A DNA stretch of 64,000 bases from NCBI RefSeq assembly GCF_021290385.1, contig NZ_CP089928.1, positions 558,001 through 622,000 on the forward strand. The letters run 5' to 3'. The notes beneath the pieces are model-generated. The model saw only the letters and a list, made by a program, of their open reading frames with translations, was not told the origin of the DNA and did not search any database. Both the position numbers and the translations under genes were made by a program. Origin of the DNA: Microbulbifer sp. YPW16. GTDB taxonomy: Bacteria > Pseudomonadota > Gammaproteobacteria > Pseudomonadales > Cellvibrionaceae. Shown piece after piece: positions 1 through 8,490 of this stretch (the first letter of the stretch is position 1; the number at the start of each line of letters is the position of its first letter).

Positions 1-282
1 AGCCTTATCACCCCGGGCTACAGAGCTCTGCTCAAAAGCCAGGTTGTCATAATCCTGCAACGCCAGCCACTTACCATCCACTTTAAACAGGATATTCGCC
101 AGGTGCAGGTGATTGACGCCTGCCAGGTCTATCTTGAGCTCAGTAATCCGGTCGCCAATGGGCACTTCAAATGGCATCGACTCGACACCCAACAGCGGGG
201 GGCCGATATAGGCTTTGCCCCAGGGGTATACATGGCCGCCCTTCCCTTTTCCCAGTACTGAACGAACTAAATCAATAATCAT
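1..282 (-). CDS. Hypothetical protein of the glycan cluster, C-terminus outside window
   Basis: The frame starts with ATG at 282-280, preceded by AGGA at good spacing, and stays open for 94 codons to the left window edge, so the C-terminus is missing. The visible part begins MIIDLVRSVLGKGKGG, then has alternating hydrophobic stretches (IDLAGVNHLHLANILFKVDG) that look like beta strands. This is compatible with a beta-sandwich or carbohydrate-binding-like N-terminal domain, but no family is recognised. It lies 179 bp downstream of a sulfotransferase on the same strand, so a role in the same surface-glycan pathway is inferred from position only. Confidence 0.6.
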   Translation of the reverse strand, partial: MIIDLVRSVLGKGKGGHVYPWGKAYIGPPLLGVESMPFEVPIGDRITELKIDLAGVNHLHLANILFKVDGKWLALQDYDNLAFEQSSVARGDKA

Positions 283-461
283 AAAAATTCCTGGTTCCCT
301 GCCCGGGAGCCACGTACAACATCAACACCGAGCCCGCACCAACCAGTAAGCGGCTTGCCGTAACCGGTGTGCACAGCAGCTGTTGGAACCCCTCCTTATA
401 CAGCACCGGATGCGTCAGGCTGACGACTGGCTGGATATATCAGGGAGCTCTCTTTACGAAT

Positions 462-1289
462 CTAGGCCCTTTTCTTATCTTCACTGAGCGCTTCACACCT
501 GGCACGATAATCTGCCAACAGGGCATCAAAATTATCTGTTTTGTCGACCTTTTTCTCCAGGGAGTCTTTTGCCATCCGGTACAGGGCAAGATCAAAACTA
601 TTATTTTCAACCAGCAAGTCAAAAACCTCGCCTAGCTCATTGGCGATATAGTTAATATTGCGCTGCTCGCCTTTTACTGCCCGGCCTGTATTCTGGCGCA
701 AATAACTCAGGTCAATATTCGGGAAGTGCTTGCCCAGTTCCTGCTCGATCACTGTCATTGAGCGATCGAAGTCCTCCACCAGACCGACCAGGGAACCATC
801 CCCGAATCTTTTCGCAGCACTGGACAGATGGTTGAGACCGACATTTCTTGCATTAGAAACCTTAGGCCCAGAGGCGAGGTACGCAACCTGGTAGTCGCGA
901 ATCGTACGACCCACCTTAGGTTCCATCCGCCACTGGACGTAATCCTTAAAGCTGTATTTCTTGGCCGCCTTGGCACCGGGTGTTTCGGAATTCTGCTTCC
1001 GTTCGAAGCTGTACACTGAAAGCGCACGCAGCAGGGGGTGCCTCAGGAAGAAAACCGGGAGGGACTTGATACCTTCCAGACCCGATGTGTTACACATATG
1101 ATGGGAGGAGAGAGCCTGAATGCCTGGGTTCTCTTCAAGGAACTCCTGCAGGTACTCGACACCCCTACTTCTCATAGGCATATCGTCGCGATGGTCACAG
1201 AATGCATCACCGAAATAGCGCCGCAAGGCCCAGTCAAAGGTTGTCCCCGCGTTCTTGAAAATATGCCCATGGGTGATCACTAAACGCAT
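462..1289 (-). CDS. Sulfotransferase family protein (paralog 1)
   Basis: 275 aa. Sulfotransferases move a sulfuryl group from PAPS to a hydroxyl, here probably on a polysaccharide. The N-terminal strand-loop-helix reads HIFKNAGTT at residues 9-17, the form of the PAPS 5'-phosphosulfate loop in carbohydrate sulfotransferases (Sulfotransfer_2-like). The second PAPS-binding element is FLRHPLLRALSVYS at about 81-94, with the Arg and Ser that bind the 3'-phosphate. SSHH at 61-64 is shared in form with two paralogs in this window. The ATG at 1289 is the first in frame. No signal peptide or membrane segment is seen, so it is probably cytosolic. It is more divergent from the paralogs at 6340 and 8491 than they are from each other. 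The substrate is unknown. Confidence 0.85.
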   Translation of the reverse strand: MRLVITHGHIFKNAGTTFDWALRRYFGDAFCDHRDDMPMRSRGVEYLQEFLEENPGIQALSSHHMCNTSGLEGIKSLPVFFLRHPLLRALSVYSFERKQNSETPGAKAAKKYSFKDYVQWRMEPKVGRTIRDYQVAYLASGPKVSNARNVGLNHLSSAAKRFGDGSLVGLVEDFDRSMTVIEQELGKHFPNIDLSYLRQNTGRAVKGEQRNINYIANELGEVFDLLVENNSFDLALYRMAKDSLEKKVDKTDNFDALLADYRARCEALSEDKKRA

Positions 1290-1412
1290 AAAACCACAAT
1301 CCGTTAAATTAACAGCTGCCTGCTATCAAACAGGCCTTCATATCACTCGATATCAACCGCCGGGCTCCCGGTGGACGCTCAGCGAACCTACCGGTTGAAA
1401 TTATTTTCAGAG

Positions 1413-3164
1413 TTAAGCGGTTTCCGCTATACCCTGCTCTTCGGCCATCTGGGACTCGTGCATCTCAATGATGCGCCCCACTACTTTGAGGCCCTCGCGC
1501 AATCGCCCACTCCTGCAATGCCGCTCCAGTTCAGCGAATAGAGTGCACAATCGAATGTGTGACACCACGCCCCCTACGTCCAGGCCTTCCGCGACCGCCC
1601 CGCTTGAAATAAGACGCTCGGCCATCTCCTCCGGAGAGTCGGACGGCCACAAGGAGAAGCCCACCGGCTCAAGCTTCCAGTCGCCCAGTCCCAATAGGGA
1701 TACAGCCTCCCCATTACTAACGGCCAGCTGTTTGAGGACAGGATCGGGGGGAAGTAATTTGAGGGGCAAAGCTCGTACCCGCTCGGAAATCGCAGGAAGT
1801 GCTTCGAGGAAACTATCAAGAAGCTCCTTTTCGTCACTATCGGCCATCAGATACAGGCGTGACAACAGCGACAGGTTCAAGCGGTCCATCAACGTGGGAT
1901 GAACGGAGCAATATTCCTCCACCAGGGCCTGGTCGAAGGTCAGTGGCAGAAGCCGCCGGCGCAAGCCGATAATCGCATCCTGGTCCCGTGCAAAGGCCCA
2001 GTCATTAGATAATTTGAAAGCGTGAACCTGGTGACCGTCAAGTTCAGCAATCCCGATGAAGCTGGGGATGATGCCCTGTGATTCGAGTTCCGGATAGAGC
2101 TCGAGTTCATTCTTGGCGGTTCTCGCTTTATTCGACTCGTATACCTTGAGGACCAGGATCTCATCCGCTGCCGCAACCTCAGTCGACGGCAAGCTGCACT
2201 GGACAAGGCTCATCCAGGGCAAGGGAGACTCCACCCATTCGCACCCCTGCAACTGCCCGGAATCCATACCCAGTGAATCCATTACACGGGCTACAAAGGC
2301 CGGCAACGATTCCCGGGACACGCTATCGATAAAAGCACGTGATCCCCCCGCCCCCTGGGATAGCGCGGCGTGCCCCCGGTAGAAAAGCTTCTGGATCGCC
2401 GCCTTCTTCTTCTTGAACCAGACAAGGTTCCCAACCTTCTGCGACAGGGCGGTAAGCAGCCGCCGGCTAAGGATAATAGAGACAATCGCCTGCAAAAATT
2501 CTGGTGGCTGCTCAGACAGGATAAATGCATAAACCAGGTAACAGAAGCAGGAAATAAAGACCAGGTTGGAAATCTTGCCCAGGACCGCCGGCGGGCGGGC
2601 GAGAAAGCTTTCAGCAAAGTGCTTCGAGACAGAAGCCAAAGCGATGACACCCAGTGCCGACAGGGATACAGCCACCACAAAGAACAGAAGGAACTGGGTG
2701 TATACCAGCCCAATAACACCGCTCAGGGCGACAAGGAGTAACGAACCGCCTCGTGCGTCCACTATCCCAGTGTATACGGATGTCAGGAAATCACTGTCAG
2801 CGAACCGGCCCTTTTTATGCTGAATGGCAAATTTCTCGGTGTACCTCTCGGCGGACCTCTTCAGGTACCAGTCTGCCATTAGAACGACAATATGAAGTAC
2901 AACAATAAGTCCCGTAAGGATCCCGGCCCATTCTGGCCTGGAGAAGCCGGGCAAGACCTTGTCAAACATGACCGGCATCTCTGGCGCGGCAATGATAAGT
3001 ACAATCTTGATGGGCAGGATGAAGACAAATAGCTCGAGAATGCTTTTGACAAAGCCGACTACGACGTCAATGAAGAACCGTACCGGCGCCACGGCTACAA
3101 ATTCCCGGCAGACCTTCCTGCGGTTTGAGAAAAGCGCTGCGGTATTCTTCGTTAGACTAATCAT
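1413..3164 (-). CDS. ABC-exporter-like membrane domain fused to a kinase-like domain
   Basis: 583 aa, not a family I can name. Residues about 28-265 hold five or six hydrophobic segments (near 28-60, 80-98, 138-178, 195-217 and 222-240). Their layout is that of a type I ABC exporter transmembrane domain, including FDKVLPG after the first helices and a basic amphipathic exit helix (VWFKKKKAAIQKLF). No Walker A, Walker B or ABC signature follows. Instead residues about 300-520 resemble a phosphotransferase/kinase fold: LVLKVY with Lys340 as a beta3 lysine, Glu353/355 in the next helix, a catalytic-loop-like D474-x4-Q479 (Asn expected) and GDW with D495 in the DFG position. This reading is by eye. 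A 12-bp-stem hairpin at 3221-3248 separates it from the upstream glycosyltransferase gene. It may be a glycan-cluster transporter, modifier or pseudokinase scaffold. Confidence 0.7.
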   Translation of the reverse strand: MISLTKNTAALFSNRRKVCREFVAVAPVRFFIDVVVGFVKSILELFVFILPIKIVLIIAAPEMPVMFDKVLPGFSRPEWAGILTGLIVVLHIVVLMADWYLKRSAERYTEKFAIQHKKGRFADSDFLTSVYTGIVDARGGSLLLVALSGVIGLVYTQFLLFFVVAVSLSALGVIALASVSKHFAESFLARPPAVLGKISNLVFISCFCYLVYAFILSEQPPEFLQAIVSIILSRRLLTALSQKVGNLVWFKKKKAAIQKLFYRGHAALSQGAGGSRAFIDSVSRESLPAFVARVMDSLGMDSGQLQGCEWVESPLPWMSLVQCSLPSTEVAAADEILVLKVYESNKARTAKNELELYPELESQGIIPSFIGIAELDGHQVHAFKLSNDWAFARDQDAIIGLRRRLLPLTFDQALVEEYCSVHPTLMDRLNLSLLSRLYLMADSDEKELLDSFLEALPAISERVRALPLKLLPPDPVLKQLAVSNGEAVSLLGLGDWKLEPVGFSLWPSDSPEEMAERLISSGAVAEGLDVGGVVSHIRLCTLFAELERHCRSGRLREGLKVVGRIIEMHESQMAEEQGIAETA

Positions 3165-3220
3165 GCAAAACCACTCGTTTTATCAATGCCCGTCGGGCAA
3201 AGACACACTCAATCAAATAG

Positions 3221-3248
3221 CCAGGGCCTGTCGCTTGACAGGCCCTGG
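3221..3248 (-). terminator. 12-bp perfect hairpin after the GT fusion gene
   Basis: The arms CCAGGGCCTGTC and GACAGGCCCTGG flank a 4-nt loop. It lies 39 bp past the stop of the glycosyltransferase at 3287 and 57 bp before the start of the next gene. The trailing T-rich stretch on the minus strand is short (CTATTTG), so it may be a partial terminator that lowers expression of the downstream gene rather than a full stop. Confidence 0.55.
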
Positions 3249-3286
3249 GATTCAGCCAGAAGGTCACCTGGAACAGCCGGGGGTTC

Positions 3287-6004
3287 CTAGCCCTCACTTT
3301 CACAGGCAAAATGCTGCTCGATGGCTGCTCGCACGACGCCGGAACTAAAGTGATCCGCCACATAAGCGGGGCGTGCCGCCAATTGGCGCAGGCACCGGCT
3401 CTCATCCGTGTAAAGGCCAAGGAGCCTGTTCGCAAACTCTTCTGCCCCCTCGGCAATGTCCATCACCTGCTCGGGGACGGGGATACCCTCCGCGCCAATG
3501 GGTGTTGTAATCAATGGTACTGCCGACTGTATCGCTTCCAGTACTTTCCCCTTAACGCCAGCACCATAACGAAGCGGGACGACACAAACCCGAACCGAGC
3601 GGTAGAGTGACTCCAGCTCCCCGTCGCTGACAAAGCCATGAACGACAATGTTCTCTGACGCCAGGTTACTGATCGCTTCGGGCACATTCGAGCCCACCAC
3701 ATGCAGGCGCACATCCGGGTCGGAAGCCAGGATCCGGGGCATTACCTCGCCGGCAAACCAGAGCACGGCATCCACATTCGGTGTATGGGTAAAGCCACCC
3801 ACGAAAAGCAGGTCCTTGCGGGCCGCGAAGTCGAAACTATCCACATCGGGCGCATCCAGCACGTACAAGGGCAGCTGGGCGACATTCGTGCCCGGTGATA
3901 TCTCCTGTACCGCATTTACCTCTACATCGGAGGGGTAAAGCACGGTATCAACCTGGTCAAAAATCCTGGTTTCCCGCTTCTTCCAGTCATCAGCCACCTT
4001 TAGCAACTTGCTGTCGTCAGTGACGGCAGCCTCACGCTCGGTGCGCAGGTAATGCAGGTCATGGCCAAAATAGACCAGTCGCGGACAATCCTTCAGCGAC
4101 TTGATCTCATCGATAAAGTCTTCAGTGATGTGCGGCCGATGCAGGTAGATTACATCAATAGACTTTGCATTCTCTTCCAACCAGAGCTTCCAGTTGCGCG
4201 CAAAGCGTTCACCATAGAGCACCTCGACTCCCAACTGCTGCAGGGTTTCGGTGTACGGCTGGTGAGGGAAAAAGTTTGCACCGAGGAACTTCACCCGATA
4301 GCCCATCTCCACCATGCTTTTCACATAGAGGAATGTAGAGCGCGAACCGGCATCCTTATCGTAAAAAGGCACATAATGGTCAATAAAGAGTACGGTGGTG
4401 CCGCTATTGTGGCGCTCACGCGCATCAAAGACGTCTGTCCCCAGGTCACGGTTCTCGGCGAGCAGCTCGCCACGCCACTTCTTGCGGAACACCCCCTGGT
4501 TAATACGCTGCTGCTTCTTGATACCGGAGTTCAGGTCGTTACCGTGACTCACGCCCTCAAAGTGCACCACTTCTGAAGCGGGCTGGTAAATGGTACGCAG
4601 CCCCAGCTTACGAATCTCAAACGCCAGGTCTGTATCTTCGTAGTAGGCCGGGCGGAACTGCTCGTCGAAGCCACCAATACGGTCCCAGACATCTTTGCGG
4701 AACAGGATGCAGGCACCAGAGATGTAATCGGTATCCCGGACATAGTTGAACTCAGGGGCATCCGGGGACTGGCCGCGGCCGTAATTCCAGCCACTGCCAT
4801 CACGCCAGATAATACCACCCGCCTCTTGCAGGACACCGTCTTCGAATAGCAGCTTGGGCCCGACAAGACCGGCATCTTTATGCTGCTCGAATACGCCCAA
4901 TAGCGCCGTCAGCCAACCCGGCTGCGGATTGGTATCGTTATTCAGCAGCAGTACGTAATCACCTCGGGCAGCGCGGACTGCGGCATTGCAGTTCCCCAGG
5001 AAACCCTGGTTCTCCGGATGACGGACTACGCGGACATTGCCGATACGGTCACCGAGTGTACGGGTTTCATCGCTGGAACAGTCATCAGCAACGATAACCT
5101 CATACTCAACGCCGTCGGTATGTGCCAGTACAGCCTGGAGGCAGGAGACTGTTGTCGCGTATTGGTTGTAAACCGGAATAACGATCGACACCAGCGGCGC
5201 CTTAACCTCTGGAAAGTTGAGTTCAACACTCTGTGCGGTTACATCATCCACCGGGAAGATCACAGGCTGGCGGGAAACGGAGCTTTCTGTAGGGAACCGC
5301 TGGTCGATCCAGGAAATACTATCCAGGGACTGCGAACCGACAAGCACTTGCAGCAGCCGCTTGACACGGGCCAAGCTCAACAGCCTCAAGCTACTGACTG
5401 GATGGCGCAGAAAATACCGGAAAACCTGAAGCAACAGGCTGAAACGCCCCCTGCCAGCAGCGCTTGCCCGGGCAAAGTCCTCTGGATGATGTCGTTTGAA
5501 GTCCCTGTAATCCCTAAATAGCCGGGCCAGCTGGCCTTGCCGCGGCGATTTCAGGGAGGCGAGCCGCAGGAAGGCCTCTGTTGCTCGCGCAAATATCGCC
5601 CGATTGCTACCAAACAGGCGCTTTAGCCGGACATTAAACTCGAGCAGCTTCAGGTAGACTTCTTCATTGCGGCGCTCGAGCGCTTCCATGTCCTCTGTAT
5701 CAAACGGCGCCTCGTCCAATTCGACAACCTGTAACTCGTCAGCCTCGATCTCCAGCTCGAGCATGATGTCTTCTTGATCAACCTCAAGCATTGTCGGGTC
5801 AACAGGCCCTGCAGGACTCAGGCGTTTGCCGCCCTGAAGCTTATCCGCCTTTAAAGACAGCTTTCCAAGCTGGGAAGTCGGCAACTCTTCAAACATTTTC
5901 TCAAGGCGTTTAAGCCGAGCCACCAGGTCAATGTTTTCGCCCCTTTTATCGTTCAGGAGCTTTGCTGCCAACGTAATTTGTTCAGGCGGATTACTACTAC
6001 TCAT
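3287..6004 (-). CDS. Two-domain glycosyltransferase (GT2-GT4 fusion)
   Basis: 905 aa, cytosolic or peripheral. Residues 1-270 are a charged helical N-terminal extension with no recognised domain. Residues about 272-500 form a GT2 (GT-A) domain: VSIVIPVYNQ at the start, the ADDCSSDE nucleotide-binding turn near 307, NNDT as the DXD-like metal motif near 356, and ED-T-D near 457. Residues about 535-880 form a GT4-like GT-B domain, with LFVGGFTHTPNVDAV near 734 and GAGVKGKVLEA near 816. Such fusions usually add two successive sugars to one acceptor. ATG at 6004 is preferred over a TTG one codon earlier. It lies 27 bp after the small helical gene at 6032, so the two are probably co-transcribed. 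Sugar donors are unknown; dTDP-rhamnose and GDP-mannose are available from nearby genes. Confidence 0.9.
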   Translation of the reverse strand: MSSSNPPEQITLAAKLLNDKRGENIDLVARLKRLEKMFEELPTSQLGKLSLKADKLQGGKRLSPAGPVDPTMLEVDQEDIMLELEIEADELQVVELDEAPFDTEDMEALERRNEEVYLKLLEFNVRLKRLFGSNRAIFARATEAFLRLASLKSPRQGQLARLFRDYRDFKRHHPEDFARASAAGRGRFSLLLQVFRYFLRHPVSSLRLLSLARVKRLLQVLVGSQSLDSISWIDQRFPTESSVSRQPVIFPVDDVTAQSVELNFPEVKAPLVSIVIPVYNQYATTVSCLQAVLAHTDGVEYEVIVADDCSSDETRTLGDRIGNVRVVRHPENQGFLGNCNAAVRAARGDYVLLLNNDTNPQPGWLTALLGVFEQHKDAGLVGPKLLFEDGVLQEAGGIIWRDGSGWNYGRGQSPDAPEFNYVRDTDYISGACILFRKDVWDRIGGFDEQFRPAYYEDTDLAFEIRKLGLRTIYQPASEVVHFEGVSHGNDLNSGIKKQQRINQGVFRKKWRGELLAENRDLGTDVFDARERHNSGTTVLFIDHYVPFYDKDAGSRSTFLYVKSMVEMGYRVKFLGANFFPHQPYTETLQQLGVEVLYGERFARNWKLWLEENAKSIDVIYLHRPHITEDFIDEIKSLKDCPRLVYFGHDLHYLRTEREAAVTDDSKLLKVADDWKKRETRIFDQVDTVLYPSDVEVNAVQEISPGTNVAQLPLYVLDAPDVDSFDFAARKDLLFVGGFTHTPNVDAVLWFAGEVMPRILASDPDVRLHVVGSNVPEAISNLASENIVVHGFVSDGELESLYRSVRVCVVPLRYGAGVKGKVLEAIQSAVPLITTPIGAEGIPVPEQVMDIAEGAEEFANRLLGLYTDESRCLRQLAARPAYVADHFSSGVVRAAIEQHFACESEG

Positions 6005-6031
6005 CAACTTTTTGCCATCAACGGTGGACTA

Positions 6032-6307
6032 TCAACCCGCTTGCGCAAGCACCTCGCGCAGGGAGATATTGTGCTCTTCTTCAAACTGCAAAGCAGCCTC
6101 ATACATCTGGGTCAGCTCACTTTTCGCAGATGGGCGGAATGTTAGATATCGAACGGCACGCTCGAAATGGCCGATTAGCCTACCCAGGAAGGAGCGGCGA
6201 AATGCATAGACCCGCGCGTACCCCAGGGCCAGGCGATTAAACAGGTACTCACCTTTTTCCTGCTCAGCCCGGTACTTCTCAATCAATAACTTATCAACCG
6301 AATCCAT
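6032..6307 (-). CDS. Small helical protein between sulfotransferase and glycosyltransferase genes
   Basis: 91 aa, no family recognised. ATG at 6307 has a strong Shine-Dalgarno (TTGAGGAAAAA). The protein is predicted to be entirely helical, with Arg/Tyr/Phe-rich stretches (YARVYAFRRSFLGRLIGHFERAVRYL at about 30-55) and a Glu-rich end. The amphipathic basic middle would suit contact with membrane or with another protein. It is packed 32 bp after the sulfotransferase at 6340 and 27 bp before the GT2-GT4 fusion, which argues that it is a real member of the operon. It could be an accessory subunit or helical cap for the fusion enzyme, whose own N-terminus is also helical. Confidence 0.6.
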   Translation of the reverse strand: MDSVDKLLIEKYRAEQEKGEYLFNRLALGYARVYAFRRSFLGRLIGHFERAVRYLTFRPSAKSELTQMYEAALQFEEEHNISLREVLAQAG

Positions 6308-6339
6308 TTTTTCCTCAACAACAATAGAATAAACAAAAA

Positions 6340-7104
6340 TCAGCCCGCTTGAGGTACAGTCGAGAAGAACTGTTGCCTGGCATATTTATAGAACTCCAAG
6401 TCGAGCTTGTTTTCTTGCTCCAGCAATCTATATAACTCAGCGCCCAATTCTGCGCGAATTCCAACCAGCTTGGCATCCAAGTTCTGATCCACTTTTTGTG
6501 TTGTATTTATCACTCTGTTAACCACATTCAATTCAGGAAAATGGTATTTCAGATAAAAGTGAGCCCGTACCAAAGACTCTTGAAAAAACTCAACCAAGCC
6601 GAAGAACGGTAATGAATCAAGTCGCTCTTTGGCCCGGGCGAGCCTTGCCTCCGGAGATTCGTCATGGACAGGACGCTTACCCTGTATAGCCACATTAGAA
6701 AGCTGACATACATGAAAATTGCTTATCGCGCCGCGATCATTATCAAGAACTTTCTCCTGCACATAATCGCTGAAGCTGCCTTTAGGTCTCTCTAAACCTA
6801 ATTGCTTTTGCCACTCAAATAAGTACGCGGATTTTGCGCGTGCAATTGGGTGCCTGATAAAAACCAGCGGAAAAATTTCATACGCATCACTCAAGGGTAA
6901 TGGTGTGAGCGCATGATGCGAAGAAATTGCACGAATACTTGGATTTTCGTCAATAAAGCGATCTAATTCATGGGGCAGGATTTTCGCGCTTGGATCAGAT
7001 TTATCGAATGAAATCCAATGCTGCCCAAAACTATGCCGCAATATAGCATCTACTGACGATCCAGCATTTTTAAACAAATGATAGTGAACAATTAATTTTC
7101 GCAC
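6340..7104 (-). CDS. Sulfotransferase family protein (paralog 2)
   Basis: 254 aa. The PAPS loop is FKNAGSS at residues 11-17 and the 3'-phosphate element is FIRHPIARAKSAY at 82-94. SSHH at 61-64 matches paralog 1. It is plainly a paralog of the protein at 8491-9258 (shared YLFEWQKQ, PFFGLVE, FYLKYHFPEL and the same length), and the two have probably diverged in acceptor specificity. The frame starts at GTG 7104, which overlaps the end of the preceding gene by 13 nt, so translation may be coupled. Base composition is AT-richer than the housekeeping flanks. The likely role is sulfation of the cluster's polysaccharide using cytosolic PAPS. Confidence 0.85.
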   Translation of the reverse strand: MRKLIVHYHLFKNAGSSVDAILRHSFGQHWISFDKSDPSAKILPHELDRFIDENPSIRAISSHHALTPLPLSDAYEIFPLVFIRHPIARAKSAYLFEWQKQLGLERPKGSFSDYVQEKVLDNDRGAISNFHVCQLSNVAIQGKRPVHDESPEARLARAKERLDSLPFFGLVEFFQESLVRAHFYLKYHFPELNVVNRVINTTQKVDQNLDAKLVGIRAELGAELYRLLEQENKLDLEFYKYARQQFFSTVPQAG

Positions 7105-7607
7105 TTTCTGTTCACTTCCATTTTGCTAACATAGGTTCGAGGGCGGAAAACATCATACCCGGTCACAGCCAATCCAAGCTGACGACCATCAACGCCTTGT
7201 CCAATTTCACTAGGGCTCACTGTTCGCTTTAGCTGAACAGTAATTTCAGTCAGACACTGGGTCTTACAAGGCGGTATAGCAATCACTATACCCCGAGCTT
7301 TACCATCACAATCAATACGGAAAAATGCAGACTGATTGTCTACAAAAGCTTTGGCTTCGGTCACTTGCAATTCTTCAATCGCGGATATAAAGCTGAGGCG
7401 AAATATTTTCTCTGAATCACGTTCAACCGGAACTTGGAACTCTAAATCAGGTGATGGACCAGTCCACGCATAGGCTACCCCCTCATCTGTGTATTCAAGA
7501 GTATAAAAATTGGGCTTGTGAAACAATAAGCTAACTGGTACCTGGAACTCGTCCAACAATAAATTATCACGAGCTCGAGTGACCTCCTCTCCTTCGCCCA
7601 CTAACAC
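7092..7607 (-). CDS. Beta-rich orphan domain protein, possibly the 3' end of a broken gene
   Basis: 171 aa from a GTG at 7607. The same frame stays open upstream to about 7731 with no ATG, and its upstream residues look low-complexity, so this may be a remnant whose 5' part was lost. The sequence is beta-strand-rich. Its last third contains DGRQLGLAVTGYDVFRP, which has the same D-R-LG-hydrophobic form as the C-terminus of the pyruvyl transferase family protein at 10105 (DKRTLGAWMSAFKVE). That pattern is common in C-terminal beta-sandwich domains of polysaccharide enzymes. It overlaps the sulfotransferase start at 7104. It could be a stand-alone glycan-binding domain or a decayed glycosyltransferase end. 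Confidence 0.55.
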   Translation of the reverse strand: MLVGEGEEVTRARDNLLLDEFQVPVSLLFHKPNFYTLEYTDEGVAYAWTGPSPDLEFQVPVERDSEKIFRLSFISAIEELQVTEAKAFVDNQSAFFRIDCDGKARGIVIAIPPCKTQCLTEITVQLKRTVSPSEIGQGVDGRQLGLAVTGYDVFRPRTYVSKMEVNRKCEN

Positions 7608-8490
7608 GCTAACCTCTGCTCCACCTTGAAACCCAGCCGTAGCACTTCGATCTTCACGATCTGACGCTCCAGCCCTAAATAAAGTCGACTGGTCGTCCGC
7701 AGGTAACGAACGCCTAACGAGAGCCCTTCACTATTGATCCCCATGCGGCAATTGACCTCAACTATCACTCAGGCTCTAAACGTCCCTGTTGAACCGATTG
7801 AGCCAGCAATACTGCAGGGCCAGCGAATTTCAAACCCACGAAGAGAACGCAAAACAACCACTTCGAATACTTTTTAACCTGAACATGGATTCCTTAAAGG
7901 TCAATTGTACCCCACTTATAGCAAGCCAATCACCCACACACCGCAAATTCGGGTGAAACTAACTGGCTACGAGAGACAGACGGTCTGCCACTAAGCCTAA
8001 AATTAAGGCAGCAACCCCGGGGACTGTCCCAGGGAGCAGGAGTAATATGACAAAAAGAGAGAGTACTTGTTTAGATTTATCGGTCCGGCCAAACCCCAAT
8101 AGACATAATTGGCATGAAAAAAAGAGAACTAAAAGTAGGCCCATGGCGCAAAGCACATGCGCTGTTAATAAACGTATACACAATAATTTTTACGGTGAAA
8201 AAGCAATTCCAAATGAAACTGAGCATCTGCCTAAAAATGATCATGATAACTACACAGGGAAAAGGTGTGAACGTCGAGTTCGCTTGGCCAGATTTGATAG
8301 AAAACCAAAAGCAACGCTATGCTGCTAAAAAATAGTAAGATTCCAAGACTAACTGCAGCTAATCGAAAATACTGGTTATAAGCCGCACCTATCAATCTAT
8401 ACCTTTGGTCCAAAGAGACTGAAACCCTCTAACTAGGGCTTTTACAAATAGTTAAAGTCTATCAATAGAGCCAACCGCTAAAAAGTGGGC
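7608..8490. other. AT-rich gap with two weak membrane-protein reading frames
   Basis: This 883-bp stretch has no confident gene. The part next to 7607 is open in the frame of the orphan domain gene. Two minus-strand frames encode hydrophobic peptides: 8413-8231 (60 codons from TTG, one membrane segment LAAVSLGILLFFSSIALLL) and 8183-7959 (74 codons from TTG, or from an ATG at 8144, two membrane segments). Neither has a good ribosome site, so they may be small membrane proteins or debris of a lost gene. The composition matches the AT-rich sulfotransferase segment around it. Confidence 0.35.
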
